DNA of 64,000 nt from Variovorax paradoxus NBRC 15149 (GTDB lineage Bacteria; Pseudomonadota; Gammaproteobacteria; Burkholderiales; Burkholderiaceae_C). The notes under the pieces were generated by a model. That model had not been told where the DNA came from and made no database searches. It saw only the letters and a list, made by a program, of their open reading frames with translations. Positions 6,707-16,075 of the stretch are shown here, piece by piece (positions within the stretch are counted from its first letter, which is position 1; the number at the start of each line of letters is the position of its first letter). The position numbers were made by a program, and so were the translations under genes. Location: NCBI RefSeq assembly GCF_001591365.1, contig NZ_BCUT01000001.1:2418001-2482000 (forward strand). The letters run 5' to 3'.

Positions 6707-9363
6707 TCCACCTTCTCTTTCTTGCGCAAGGGAACTGTCTTGACCTGCTCGACATAGGCACCGTCGAAAAGCGTTCTGTCATCGATGAGACATTGCGACA
6801 GGTCCGCCCTGAACAGGTTGGCACGACGCAGGTCCGTGGACACGAGCACCGCCTTCTGCAGGATGGCGCCGCTGAGATCGGCATCCAGCAGCGACGCCCG
6901 GGTCAGGTCCGAACGCACGAACATCGCACCCTTGGCGTCGGCACCCTCCAGGTTCGTGCGATGCATCGATGCCCCGGAGAAGTCGCTGTTCTCGATCCGC
7001 GCATTCGCAAAGTCCGCTTCGTCCAATGCAATACCACGCAGGCTGCAGTCGCGCAGCATGGCGCCTCGAAAGCAGACCTTCCTCAAGCTGCTCTCTCCCA
7101 CGAAGCAGGTGGTCGTCAAGTGTGCGGCCGAGAAATCGAGACGGCCTGCGCCATCGGTGTTGACCCATCCGCATGAATCGAGCTCGGCGTGCGCGAAGCT
7201 CAGCTCGTTGACATCGCAATCGATCCACGACATCTTGTGAATCCGTGCGTGGTCGAAGCGCACGCCATGCATCACGGACTTCTCCAGCACATGGGCATAG
7301 GAGATGGCGGCACGTTCGAAGCTGCACCTCTCCAGGTGCACGGTCATGAAATTCAGCTCCTCCATGGTCGCATCAGAAAAATTGCATCCCTTGGCAACCA
7401 TCTTGTCGAGCACCATCTTCATGAAGCGCGCACCCGAGAAATCCGCATCCTCGCATCGTGCCAATGCCATGTTGGCACGATCGAAAATCGCACGGCGCAT
7501 CGACGTGCGATGCAGGCGCGCTCTCGCCAGCACCGCTTCGCTGAAGTCGGCATCGTCGAGCCTGCTATTGCTGAAGTCCACGCCCTCGAGGAGTGCTCGA
7601 TGCCATCGGGTGCCGTGAAGGTCCATGTTCGACAGGTCGGCACCGGTCAGATCCATGTCCGAGAAATCGCGCGAACCCGCGAGCACGCGCTCGATTTCGG
7701 CCCGCGCCCTGTCGGACTCGTCGGGCGGCATGGCGTCGGCCGCGTCCTGGTACTGCGCCATGCTGCGATAGCTCGCGAGCAATCCTCTTTTTGCCTCGGC
7801 CGTCACCCTCCTGAGTTCCGCGAGGCTCTCCGGGGGCGCGGGCGGCGCGCCTACCGCCGCAGAAACACCCGAGATTCCGTCTACGAAAGGCCGGGGGTCG
7901 AAGCGCGGAGGCCCCTTGCCCTTGGCCGCTTCTGCTTTCGCGAGAAAGGTCGAGGTATCGAAGCCAAGCTTTCTCGATTGGACCGCATTGGCATCGGCGG
8001 CCTTGCCGATGGCCTCCCGCCCCTTCGCCAGCTTCTCCCGCTGCTCCTGCACCATGGCTTTCATCTTCTGCACATAGGCCGGGATCTCATGCAGCTTGGG
8101 CGGGGTGGTGATCGGCGGGGGCGGCAGGGCGAACTTGGCCGGATCTCCGCCGCTCGCCTTGAATGCTTCGGCCAGTTTGGCTTGGGCACGTTCGGCGCGA
8201 ACTTTCATGTTGCGGGTGAGCGGGTCGGCGTCCCTGTCTTCTTCCTGGCTGTTCTCGAGCCACTGCCCAATCGAGTTCGGCGGCAGCAATTGATCGTCGC
8301 GCAATGCGTAGAGTGCGCCGTTCTCGGGATCGCAGCGCTGAATCAATACATCGCGGTACGAAGCCAAAGGCCGTTCCGACCCACCTTCCTCCATGGCAGC
8401 CATGACGTGGCTGATGTCGGATGCGTCGTCTTCCTCGATGCCGATGCTGCCGTGGTACACCAGCGCGACCTGCTCTCGATGGGGAAAAAACCAGGCCGTC
8501 GTGAGCCGCAGCGAGACTTCGTCAAAAATGCCCGACGCCAGTTGCCGGTTCTTTGCTTCACGGACGATGAACCCTCGCGCCTGCCAGTCGGGCAGGCGGC
8601 CGCGTTGCACCGGATCCTCCGGATGCATGTTCAGGATCTCGTAGCTGGCACCGGCCAGGCCGCGTTCGCCCAGCGCCAGCCACTGGTCTTCGGAGGCTGC
8701 ATTGAAGTAGCCCCAGTCCATGTCCCTCGCGAAACCGGGATAGAGGTTCTGCTTCCAATGCTCGTCGTAGTCGCGCCCCATCTTGCGCATCCGCGAAGGC
8801 CTTGCCACATCGATCGGGCCGAAGCCTGCGGGTGCAGGCACCTGGCCCGGCCGCCACAGCAGTCCGTTCGCGTGTTCGATGTTGGGCACGCGCCGCACTT
8901 TCAACCCCTCGACGATGTCATCGTCATGTCCGATGCCCAGGGGGTTTTCTGCGAATCCCGGGCCCCCGAAGGCCTTGCGCCAGTCAAGGCGGATCGCATC
9001 GAATGGCTGGGGCGCGGTCGCCCGGCCGTCGATCCAGAATCGGTCGCCGAACACCAGGAGCGTTTTCTTGCGCGCCCCGACTTGCACGCTCACTGCACAG
9101 CGAGACTTGTCCGGCTGGTGCGCCGTGTGCGCAAAGCCCGATACGATGAATTCGGCATTGTCCTTGGGCATGCCGAGATCAAACACCGTGTCGCCGCCCA
9201 GTTCATCGGTCAGGGTCTTCCAGATCTCGGGTTCCGGCACAAGCTGCTGCTGCTGACCCTTCAGGTTTGTCATTGCGATGGCGGTCATCGCCAGATACTG
9301 GGCGCCGTTCCTCAGGTAGGGGCGCGTCAGGATGCTCAGGCGCAGGGGCTTGATGGTTTTCAT
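6703..9363 (-). CDS. DUF2169 adaptor fused to pentapeptide repeats
   Basis: This is an 886-residue protein in three parts. About residues 1-310 form a DUF2169 domain (PDKSRCAVSVQVG, FGDRFWIDG, FDAIRLDWRKAFGG, ENPLGIGHD). About 310-570 form a helical, Lys/Glu-rich linker likely to contain coiled coil. About 575-870 are pentapeptide repeats (MDLTGADLSNMDLHG onward). In Agrobacterium a DUF2169 protein is the adaptor that loads a PAAR-carrying DNase effector onto its VgrG, so the likely role here is a cargo chaperone for the spike. It sits between the DUF3592 gene (1-base overlap) and the second pentapeptide gene (4-base overlap). Domain calls are firm; the cargo is unknown. Confidence 0.85.
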   Translation of the reverse strand: MKTIKPLRLSILTRPYLRNGAQYLAMTAIAMTNLKGQQQQLVPEPEIWKTLTDELGGDTVFDLGMPKDNAEFIVSGFAHTAHQPDKSRCAVSVQVGARKKTLLVFGDRFWIDGRATAPQPFDAIRLDWRKAFGGPGFAENPLGIGHDDDIVEGLKVRRVPNIEHANGLLWRPGQVPAPAGFGPIDVARPSRMRKMGRDYDEHWKQNLYPGFARDMDWGYFNAASEDQWLALGERGLAGASYEILNMHPEDPVQRGRLPDWQARGFIVREAKNRQLASGIFDEVSLRLTTAWFFPHREQVALVYHGSIGIEEDDASDISHVMAAMEEGGSERPLASYRDVLIQRCDPENGALYALRDDQLLPPNSIGQWLENSQEEDRDADPLTRNMKVRAERAQAKLAEAFKASGGDPAKFALPPPPITTPPKLHEIPAYVQKMKAMVQEQREKLAKGREAIGKAADANAVQSRKLGFDTSTFLAKAEAAKGKGPPRFDPRPFVDGISGVSAAVGAPPAPPESLAELRRVTAEAKRGLLASYRSMAQYQDAADAMPPDESDRARAEIERVLAGSRDFSDMDLTGADLSNMDLHGTRWHRALLEGVDFSNSRLDDADFSEAVLARARLHRTSMRRAIFDRANMALARCEDADFSGARFMKMVLDKMVAKGCNFSDATMEELNFMTVHLERCSFERAAISYAHVLEKSVMHGVRFDHARIHKMSWIDCDVNELSFAHAELDSCGWVNTDGAGRLDFSAAHLTTTCFVGESSLRKVCFRGAMLRDCSLRGIALDEADFANARIENSDFSGASMHRTNLEGADAKGAMFVRSDLTRASLLDADLSGAILQKAVLVSTDLRRANLFRADLSQCLIDDRTLFDGAYVEQVKTVPLRKKEKVE

Positions 9364-9803
9364 CAGTAGGCGCTTGACGGTATTTCCAGCGGCGTGCGCT
9401 CCCGATCGATCGCCACCCGATCGGGCGCATCTCGCGCATAGATCACGTCGATCTTCTTGCCGACCGAGAAATTGGCCAGCAGTCCGAGTTCGATGAAAGT
9501 CGCAACCGTCACTTCGTGACGGTTTCCCGCCGCGTCTTCATATGCGAGCAACAGATCGGTGGCGGCGACTTCGTTGTTGCCATAGTTGCCGTTCTTGGTC
9601 AATCGATTCGCCTGCCTCGAGATGCCGACCACCACACCTTGCGCGCGCACGCCTTGGCCGCGCAGTGCTTGCCAGGTTTTTTCTTCGGCCATGTAGCGGG
9701 CGTTTGCAGCGTATGAGGAAACGATAACGTGTACCCCAAACACCCCCGCAATACCGCACAGGCCGAGGCACAGGGTTGCCGCCAGGATGTTCCACCAGCT
9801 CAC
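9363..9803 (-). CDS. DUF3592-type membrane protein
   Basis: This small protein of 146 residues has one N-terminal membrane helix (ILAATLCLGLCGIAGVFGVH) and a cytoplasmic or periplasmic beta domain of the DUF3592 kind (GVVVGISRQANR, then LLLAYEDAAGNRHEV, then VGKKIDVIYAR). The family has no assigned function. The start is GTG; the upstream GAAAG is only a moderate ribosome site. Its stop overlaps the start of the DUF2169 gene (TGATG) and vgrG ends 28 bases upstream, so it is expressed with the spike module. It could be an immunity-like or accessory protein, but nothing in the sequence proves that. Confidence 0.65.
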   Translation of the reverse strand: MSWWNILAATLCLGLCGIAGVFGVHVIVSSYAANARYMAEEKTWQALRGQGVRAQGVVVGISRQANRLTKNGNYGNNEVAATDLLLAYEDAAGNRHEVTVATFIELGLLANFSVGKKIDVIYARDAPDRVAIDRERTPLEIPSSAY

Positions 9804-9831
9804 TTGCGTTCTTTCGAAGGAATGCCGCGCA

Positions 9832-12165
9832 TCAGGCCTTCATGAAAAGGCTCTTGAATGCCACTGCGATGTAGCCGGTCTTGAGACTGAGTCCGACTGT
9901 CGAGATGCCAACGGGATTGAGCTTGTATTTGAACTTCGCATCGATGATGCTGGTCACGGACAGGTTGATGAAGACGCCGTTGAACTGGCCGTTCACCCCC
10001 GAGAATTGCAGCTTCACGCCATTGACATCGACTGCCGCCACATTGACGCCCGTATGTTCGAGCGTTCCGTGGTTGTCCGTGTTGCGCCACCAGCCTTCCT
10101 TGGCTGCGTTGACGGTGTTGTCGCCCGCATTGATCGTCCGCCTGTCCGAGTTGTCAACAATGTCCGGCGCGTTATTGATCGTGGGTCCGGTCGTGGTGGT
10201 CGTGCTGCCCCCCGTGACGACATGCGTGTGGTTGCCCAGGACGTTGCTGGTGACCCCGCCATTCACCATGAAGGTAAGGCCGCCGCTGATGGTCTCGTTC
10301 ACGCCGCCCGTGATCGTCTGGGTCACGCCGCCGGTGATCGTCGAGTTCACACCTCCACTGATCGTCTCGGTCGCACCACCGCTGATGGTTTCCGTGAACC
10401 CTCCGCTGACAGTGCGCGTTTCGCCGCCGCTGATCGTCTCGGTCGCGCCGTCCGAAATCGTCCGCGTCTCGCCGCCGGAAACTGTCTCGGTCGCTCCGCC
10501 GGTCACCGTGCGAGTCTCTCCGCCGTCGATCGTCTCCACCGCGCCCTCGGTGATATGACGTTCTTCGCCGGCTTTGTAGGTGGCCGATTCATGCCCCACG
10601 ATGACGGTCGTGCGCGTGCCACCGGTGTCGTGGGTCTCGTTCTTCTCCACCGAGACATTCAGGTCGCGCTCTGCATGAAGCGCTACGTATTCAGCGCCCA
10701 TCTTGTCTTCGAAGACGAGCGAGTTGGCGGTTTCCGGCGAGCCGCCCGGCGTAGAACGCGTGACGAACCCGCTCTTGGTCTGCTCGCCCGGCAGATTGAA
10801 GGGTGGCATCTGGCGCGGGTTGTAGACCCGCCCCACGACGAGCGGCCGGTCGGCCCGCCCGTCGACGAAATCGATCACCACTTCCTGGCCGATGCGCGGC
10901 GTGAAAACAGCACCGAAGCCGTCGCCTGCGATGACATGGGACACACGCACGAAGCACGAGCAGTTCTCGTTGCGGCGCCCGCTGCGGTCCCACCGGAACT
11001 GCACCTTGACGCGGCCGTACTGGTCGGTCCAGATTTCCTCGCCTTCGGGGCCGACCACCACCGCGGTCTGCGGACCGGTGGTCCTGGGGATCTGCGTGAT
11101 CCGGGGTGCCCTGAAGGGCAGGGACGTCGGCTGGACGACAAAGTTGAAGCTGTATTCGCCCGGTGCGGCTCCGGTGGCGTAGCCGCCTTCGCGCAGCATG
11201 TAGTTCACCGAAACGATCAGGTACTCGCGGTTGTCGTCCGACCTCGGCGAGTTCTGCATCGAGAAGGTGTAGCCGGGCGCCATGCCCCGGACCGTGGCAT
11301 GGCCCACGCTGCGCTCGGCCATCGACTGCGCTTCTTCCAGCCGCACGCGCGCATAGTGCTCGCCTTCGCCGGGGTTCGTGTACTCGCCGAGCCACTCGTA
11401 CATCTCATAGCCCGAGTGGTCGTACGGCTGCGGCATGGAGCGGGCACCGCTCAGATCGGCGCCCGGCGTGGTGAAGTTGTAGTCATCCACCGCATAGCTG
11501 CCCGAGCGGATCTCGGCCGTCACTTGCCAGTTGTCGATGACCTCCATGTCCTCGGTCACGTCGCGATCGGCCGCGAAGTAATTGATGGTTTCGTAGCCGG
11601 ACATCGGCTCGTGCATCGTGACGTCGTCGGTCAGCACCAGCGTATGCTGGTTCTTGTCGTGCTTGAAGTAGTAGTAGATGCCTTCGAGTTCCATGAGCCG
11701 GCTCACGAAGGCAAAGTCCGTCTCGTTGTACTGCACGCAGTGCTCCCACTGGCGATAGGTGCCGGTGAGCTTCTTCTCGAAGGCGAAGTTGTAGTCGCCG
11801 AATACGTCCTCGAGAACTTCGACGACCGTCTTGTTCTGGAAGATCTTGTTGTCGCTGGAGCGCGTGAGATACCAGAGCCATGGGCGCACCGAAGCACGAT
11901 AGACGGTGTGGCGCGAGGTACCGCCTTCGCGTCCGATCATGGAGAAGCGGACCACCTGGCCGTTCAGGAAACGGGGCGCGCCGGCCGTCTGGATCTCCAG
12001 GGCCATGGGTTTTCCGAGCACCGCCTTCATGTCGATCGACGCACTCGGGCTCAGCAGGTCGACCTCGAATTCGAACAACTGCGACAGTCCCTCGGTGCCA
12101 TGCATCGAGCGGAACTGGAGCTGGTCTTCCCCAAGCGGGGTGTGCGCTCGTACGACTCTGGCCAT
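9832..12165 (-). CDS. vgrG: T6SS spike protein VgrG (TssI) with glycine-rich heptad repeat extension
   Basis: VgrG trimerises into the puncturing spike at the end of the Hcp tube. The 777-residue protein has the gp27-like base (about residues 1-350) and the gp5 OB-fold region with IWTDQYGRVKVQFRWDR (about 370). DUF2345-like and needle segments follow (FVTRSTPGGSPETANSLVFEDKMG). Then comes an unusual stretch, residues about 538-638, of imperfect 7-residue units of the form GGxTxTx, and a C-terminal domain of about 140 residues with no recognised enzyme motif. The start was chosen from AAGGAGA 8 bases upstream. It is translated right after clpV (20-base gap) and leads the adaptor/tip genes. The repeats probably lengthen the needle beta-prism. 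Confidence 0.93.
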   Translation of the reverse strand: MARVVRAHTPLGEDQLQFRSMHGTEGLSQLFEFEVDLLSPSASIDMKAVLGKPMALEIQTAGAPRFLNGQVVRFSMIGREGGTSRHTVYRASVRPWLWYLTRSSDNKIFQNKTVVEVLEDVFGDYNFAFEKKLTGTYRQWEHCVQYNETDFAFVSRLMELEGIYYYFKHDKNQHTLVLTDDVTMHEPMSGYETINYFAADRDVTEDMEVIDNWQVTAEIRSGSYAVDDYNFTTPGADLSGARSMPQPYDHSGYEMYEWLGEYTNPGEGEHYARVRLEEAQSMAERSVGHATVRGMAPGYTFSMQNSPRSDDNREYLIVSVNYMLREGGYATGAAPGEYSFNFVVQPTSLPFRAPRITQIPRTTGPQTAVVVGPEGEEIWTDQYGRVKVQFRWDRSGRRNENCSCFVRVSHVIAGDGFGAVFTPRIGQEVVIDFVDGRADRPLVVGRVYNPRQMPPFNLPGEQTKSGFVTRSTPGGSPETANSLVFEDKMGAEYVALHAERDLNVSVEKNETHDTGGTRTTVIVGHESATYKAGEERHITEGAVETIDGGETRTVTGGATETVSGGETRTISDGATETISGGETRTVSGGFTETISGGATETISGGVNSTITGGVTQTITGGVNETISGGLTFMVNGGVTSNVLGNHTHVVTGGSTTTTTGPTINNAPDIVDNSDRRTINAGDNTVNAAKEGWWRNTDNHGTLEHTGVNVAAVDVNGVKLQFSGVNGQFNGVFINLSVTSIIDAKFKYKLNPVGISTVGLSLKTGYIAVAFKSLFMKA
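10253..10550 (-). repeat. Tandem 21-bp (7-residue) imperfect repeats inside vgrG
   Basis: About 14 degenerate copies of a 21-bp unit encode GGxTxT-like heptads (GGETRTV, GGATETV, GGFTETI, GGVNSTI, GGVTQTI, GGVNETI). Neighbouring copies differ mainly in the middle residues and often alternate ETRT with TETI, suggesting a 42-bp higher-order unit. The pattern is visible at the DNA level. Confidence 0.85.
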
Positions 12166-12185
12166 GAGTTTGTCTCCTTGTCTTC

Positions 12186-14912
12186 TTAGGCTTCGGAAAA
12201 TTCGTACCGGAAGTCGTCGCCCGCTGCGGACAGCCGCACGCCGGCGAGCTTGCGCGCACTGACGGTGGCGCCGATGACTTCTTCGCTCAATCGCGGCAGG
12301 ATGGTGTGCGTGAGGATCGCATCGATCATCCGCCCACCCGACTCGATGGCCGTGCATCGGCGCGCCACCAGTTCGACGGCGCTGTCGTCGTAGTCCAGCG
12401 CAATGCCATGGTTCGCATCGAGGCGGGTGGCAATGCGGTCGAGCTGGAGGCGAATGATGCGATGCAATGCGTCGGCTTGCAACGGGTAATAAGGCACTAC
12501 AACCAGCCGGCCCAGCAGCGCCGGCGCGAACACCTTGAGCAGCGGTTCGCGCAGCGCGGCTGCGAGCGGCTCGGGGTCGGGGCGCAGGGTCGGGTCTTCG
12601 CACAGCTGCATGACCAGGTCGGTGCCGACGTTCGACGTCATGATGATCACGGTGTTGCGGAAGTCGATGTGGCGGCCCTCGCCGTCTTCCATCCAGCCCT
12701 TGTCGAACACCTGGAAGAAGATCTCGTGCACGTCGGGGTGGGCCTTCTCGATCTCGTCGAGCAGCACCACGCTGTAGGGCCGGCGGCGCACGGCCTCGGT
12801 GAGCACGCCGCCTTCGCCGTAGCCCACGTAGCCGGGCGGCGCGCCCTTGAGCGTGGAGACGGTGTGCGACTCCTGGAACTCGCTCATGTTGATGGTGACG
12901 AGGTTCTGCTCGCCGCCGTAGAGCGCCTCCGACAGCGCGAGCGCAGTCTCGGTCTTGCCCACGCCCGAGGGGCCGCACAGCAGGAACACGCCCACCGGCT
13001 TGTTCGGGTTGTCGAGCCGCGCGCGCGCCGTGCGGATGCGCCGCGAGATGGTCTCCAGCGCGTCGGGCTGGGCCACCACGCGGGCCGAGAGGATCTCGCC
13101 GAGGCGCAGCACCGACTGCGCATCGTCGCGCACCATGCGGCCGATCGGAATGCCGGTCCAGTCGGCCACCACGGTGGCAACGGCCTGCGCGTCGACGGCC
13201 GCCAGGATGAGCGGCGATTCGCCCTGCAACTGCACGAGCTTGTCCTGCGCCTGGTCGAGTTCGGCGCGGATCTCTTCGGGTGTTCTTTCGGGTTCCGGCG
13301 GAGCGGGCTCGGCTTCAACTGGAGCTTCGGCTTCGTCGCCCTCTTCCTCTTTGGCCTCGGCCCGCACCGGCACTGCATCGGGCGAGAGCAGCTTGCGCAG
13401 CGCCACGATGCGCTCCACGAGCACGCTTTCTTCCGCACGCCGCTGTTCCAGCAGGCCGAGCTCGGCCTGCGCCGCCGCCGCCTGGGCCGCGATGTCTTCC
13501 ACCCGCTGGTGCTCGCCGACGCCGATCGCCGCCTCGCGCCCGGCAATGCCCGACTCGATGCCCAGCACCTCGATGCGGCGCTGCAGGTCTTCGATCGCCG
13601 CGGGCAGCGCATGCTGGCTCAGGGCCACGCGCGCGCAGGCCGTGTCGAGCAGGCTCACGGCCTTGTCGGGCAGCTGGCGCGCGGGGATGTAGCGGTGCGA
13701 CAGGCTCACGGCCGCTTCGAGCGCGGCGTCCAGGATGAGCACGCCGTGGTGCTTCTCGAGCTCGGCCGAGATGCCGCGCAGCATGACCACGGCCTTGGAC
13801 TCGGTGGGCTCGTGCACCTGGATGGTCTGGAAGCGCCGCGTGAGCGCCGGGTCCTTCTCGATGTACTTCTTGTACTCGGACCAGGTGGTGGCGCCGATGG
13901 TGCGAAGCCGCCCGCGCGCAAGCGCCGGCTTCAGCAGGTTGGCCGCATCGCCGGTGCCGGCGGTGCCGCCCGCGCCGACCAGCGTGTGCACCTCGTCGAC
14001 GAACAGCACGATGGGCTTGGGGCTCTTCTCGACCTCGTCGATCACCTGGCGCAGCCGCTGCTCGAACTCGCCCTTCACGCCCGCGCCGGCCTGCAGCAGC
14101 GTGGGGTCGAGCACCCACAGCGACACGTCCTTGAGCGAGGGCGGCACGTCGCCTGCCGCAAGGCGCGAGGCCAGGCCCTCGACCACTGCCGTCTTGCCCA
14201 CACCCGCCTCGCCCGTGAGCAGCGGATTGTTCTGCCGTCGGCGCATCAGGATGTCGATGATCTGGCGGATCTCGTCGTCGCGGCCGTAGACCGGATCGAG
14301 TTCGCCCGCGCGCGCCTTGGCCGTGAGGTCGCTCGCGTACTTGGCCAGCGCCGAGCCGCCCGCGGCGGCGCCGTCGCCCTGGTGGGACACCGCCGGGGCG
14401 GCTTGCCCCGGCGCGGCCGCGGCGTCGAAGTCGTCCTCGGGCGAGCCTTCGGTCCATGCGGGAAGCTGCGCGACGAGCACGTCGGGCACGATCTTGTCGA
14501 ACTCGCGCGAGATGCCCGAGAGCACCTGGCGCAGCCCCGGCGTCTTGACGATGCCCGCGAGCAGGTAGGCACCGCGGATCGACGTGGCCTCGAAGCGCAG
14601 GCTCGCATAGACCCAGGCGCGCTCGACGGCGTTGTCGACGTGCTCCGAGATGTCGCTGATCGAGGTGGCGCCGTGCGGCAGCCGGTCGAGCGCACGCACC
14701 AGGTCCTGCTCGACCGCATCGAGGTTGAGGCCGGCGCGCTTGACGATGCGCAGCAGGTCGCTGTCCTGCAGCTGCAGGATCTGGTGCAGCCAGTGCACCA
14801 GCTCCACGTAGGCATTGCCGCGCAGCTTGGCGAAGGCGGTGGCGGTCTCCAATGCCTTGTAGAGCATCGGATTGAGTTTCGAGAAAAGGGAGACGCGGCG
14901 GATATCGGTCAT
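12186..14912 (-). CDS. clpV: T6SS AAA+ ATPase ClpV (TssH)
   Basis: ClpV recognises contracted TssBC sheaths and disassembles them with ATP. The 908-residue protein has the Clp N-domain (about 1-150, with the SLFSKLNPMLYKALE start typical of ClpV), AAA domain 1 (Walker A GEAGVGKT near 236, Walker B LFVDEVHTL near 302) and a coiled-coil middle domain. AAA domain 2 follows (GPSGVGKTE near 646, VVLLDEIEKAHPD) with a ClpB-type C-terminal domain. An acidic Glu/Ala/Pro insertion near residues 515-547 is longer than in most homologues. Its ATG overlaps the tssG stop (ATGA). Placement directly before vgrG is common in T6SS operons. Confidence 0.95.
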   Translation of the reverse strand: MTDIRRVSLFSKLNPMLYKALETATAFAKLRGNAYVELVHWLHQILQLQDSDLLRIVKRAGLNLDAVEQDLVRALDRLPHGATSISDISEHVDNAVERAWVYASLRFEATSIRGAYLLAGIVKTPGLRQVLSGISREFDKIVPDVLVAQLPAWTEGSPEDDFDAAAAPGQAAPAVSHQGDGAAAGGSALAKYASDLTAKARAGELDPVYGRDDEIRQIIDILMRRRQNNPLLTGEAGVGKTAVVEGLASRLAAGDVPPSLKDVSLWVLDPTLLQAGAGVKGEFEQRLRQVIDEVEKSPKPIVLFVDEVHTLVGAGGTAGTGDAANLLKPALARGRLRTIGATTWSEYKKYIEKDPALTRRFQTIQVHEPTESKAVVMLRGISAELEKHHGVLILDAALEAAVSLSHRYIPARQLPDKAVSLLDTACARVALSQHALPAAIEDLQRRIEVLGIESGIAGREAAIGVGEHQRVEDIAAQAAAAQAELGLLEQRRAEESVLVERIVALRKLLSPDAVPVRAEAKEEEGDEAEAPVEAEPAPPEPERTPEEIRAELDQAQDKLVQLQGESPLILAAVDAQAVATVVADWTGIPIGRMVRDDAQSVLRLGEILSARVVAQPDALETISRRIRTARARLDNPNKPVGVFLLCGPSGVGKTETALALSEALYGGEQNLVTINMSEFQESHTVSTLKGAPPGYVGYGEGGVLTEAVRRRPYSVVLLDEIEKAHPDVHEIFFQVFDKGWMEDGEGRHIDFRNTVIIMTSNVGTDLVMQLCEDPTLRPDPEPLAAALREPLLKVFAPALLGRLVVVPYYPLQADALHRIIRLQLDRIATRLDANHGIALDYDDSAVELVARRCTAIESGGRMIDAILTHTILPRLSEEVIGATVSARKLAGVRLSAAGDDFRYEFSEA

Positions 14913-16075
14913 AAGGCCATGGAAGAGGCTTCGGCCGCCGCGGAAGCAGCCGATGCGGAACGGGAATACAGGGCTTCGGGCTGGAAAAGCATGTCGCCGG
15001 CGTCGGTAGGCGAGAGGCGCGTGCCGAGCCAGCTGCCCCAGCCCAGGCGCTGGTCGCTGCCCAGCTGCATGCCGAGGGCTTCCTGCTTCTTGAGCACGAG
15101 GCGCAGCTCCCACGCGAACTCGATGCCCACGTACTGGCGCACCCAGTCGACCACCTGCTGCAGGCGCTTGCTGCCCGGCAGGAAGTCGCGGAACTCGCTT
15201 TGCGAGAGCGGGCCGAGCTCGAGCCGGAACTTGCCCTGCGCATCGCGCACCGCCAGCCCGACGGTGGCGCCGGCGCCCAGCTTCTGGTTGCGCCCGGAAG
15301 TGCCGATGCGGCTGATCTCGCGCTCGTCGAGCATCACCCAGCCGCTCACGAACTCCTCGATGCGCACGGGCACGTCGAAGTACAGCCGCAGGATCTGGAT
15401 CAGCCCCTCGGGGTTGCGCGTCTGGCGCACGAGGTGCCCGGCCATGAAGGTGCGCGCATGGTCGGCGATGCGGTCGCGTTCCTTCAGGCCCGGCTGCCCC
15501 ATGTTCATGAGGCTGGCCACGTAGTCGACGAAGCGGTGGCCGTCGGGGCGGTCCAGGCTGTTGACCGACTGGGCATCGGCCCAGGCCCGGTAGAACAGCA
15601 GGATGAGCCGGTGGTGGAACAGGTCGGCGAAGGCGCTGAGCGTGTTGTCGCTGTGGTGGCGCTTGCGCTCGCGCGCGTACTCGGTCAGGTGCAGCGGCAG
15701 CGGCCCGTTGGGGCCGAACAGGCCGAAGCCGTAGATCGAGATGCGCGGCGGGCCGTCCCCGTCGACATCGACGCCCGAGACGTTCGAGGGCGCAAAGGCC
15801 ATCGACGGCTCCTGGCCCAGCCGCAAAGGCTCGTCGAGCGGGCGCGGCGCGCGGCCCAGCAGCGGATGGCTGCCGTGCGCATCGAGCCGGCGCAGCAGCA
15901 TGAACAGGTCGTGCTCGAAAGGCTGGTCGACCAGGCCGGCCCACAGGACCGGATCGGCCTCGGGCGCACCGCGCCGCGCGGGTGCCGCGGCATGCTCGGG
16001 CGCGGCATGCTCGACCGCAGCCGGCGGCGCCTGCTGCGAATCGTCGGCGAGCTCGGCCGTGGTGCGCATGCTCAT
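14909..16075 (-). CDS. tssG: T6SS baseplate subunit TssG
   Basis: TssG is a wedge component of the baseplate, binding TssF, TssE and TssK. The 388-residue product has an Ala/Pro-rich N-terminal tail of about 40 residues, then the family segments FEHDLFMLLRRLDAHG, RLGQEPSMAFAP, YGFGLFGPNGPLPLHLTEY and FYRAWADAQ. The start was taken at the ATG that overlaps the tssF stop (ATGA); a second ATG two codons later is possible. The coupled tssE-tssF-tssG-clpV order is typical. Confidence 0.93.
   Translation of the reverse strand: MSMRTTAELADDSQQAPPAAVEHAAPEHAAAPARRGAPEADPVLWAGLVDQPFEHDLFMLLRRLDAHGSHPLLGRAPRPLDEPLRLGQEPSMAFAPSNVSGVDVDGDGPPRISIYGFGLFGPNGPLPLHLTEYARERKRHHSDNTLSAFADLFHHRLILLFYRAWADAQSVNSLDRPDGHRFVDYVASLMNMGQPGLKERDRIADHARTFMAGHLVRQTRNPEGLIQILRLYFDVPVRIEEFVSGWVMLDEREISRIGTSGRNQKLGAGATVGLAVRDAQGKFRLELGPLSQSEFRDFLPGSKRLQQVVDWVRQYVGIEFAWELRLVLKKQEALGMQLGSDQRLGWGSWLGTRLSPTDAGDMLFQPEALYSRSASAASAAAEASSMAL

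Noticed and set aside
10253..10550. Possible CRISPR-like array
   Set aside because: Units are 21 bp, contiguous and in frame with VgrG; there are no spacers.
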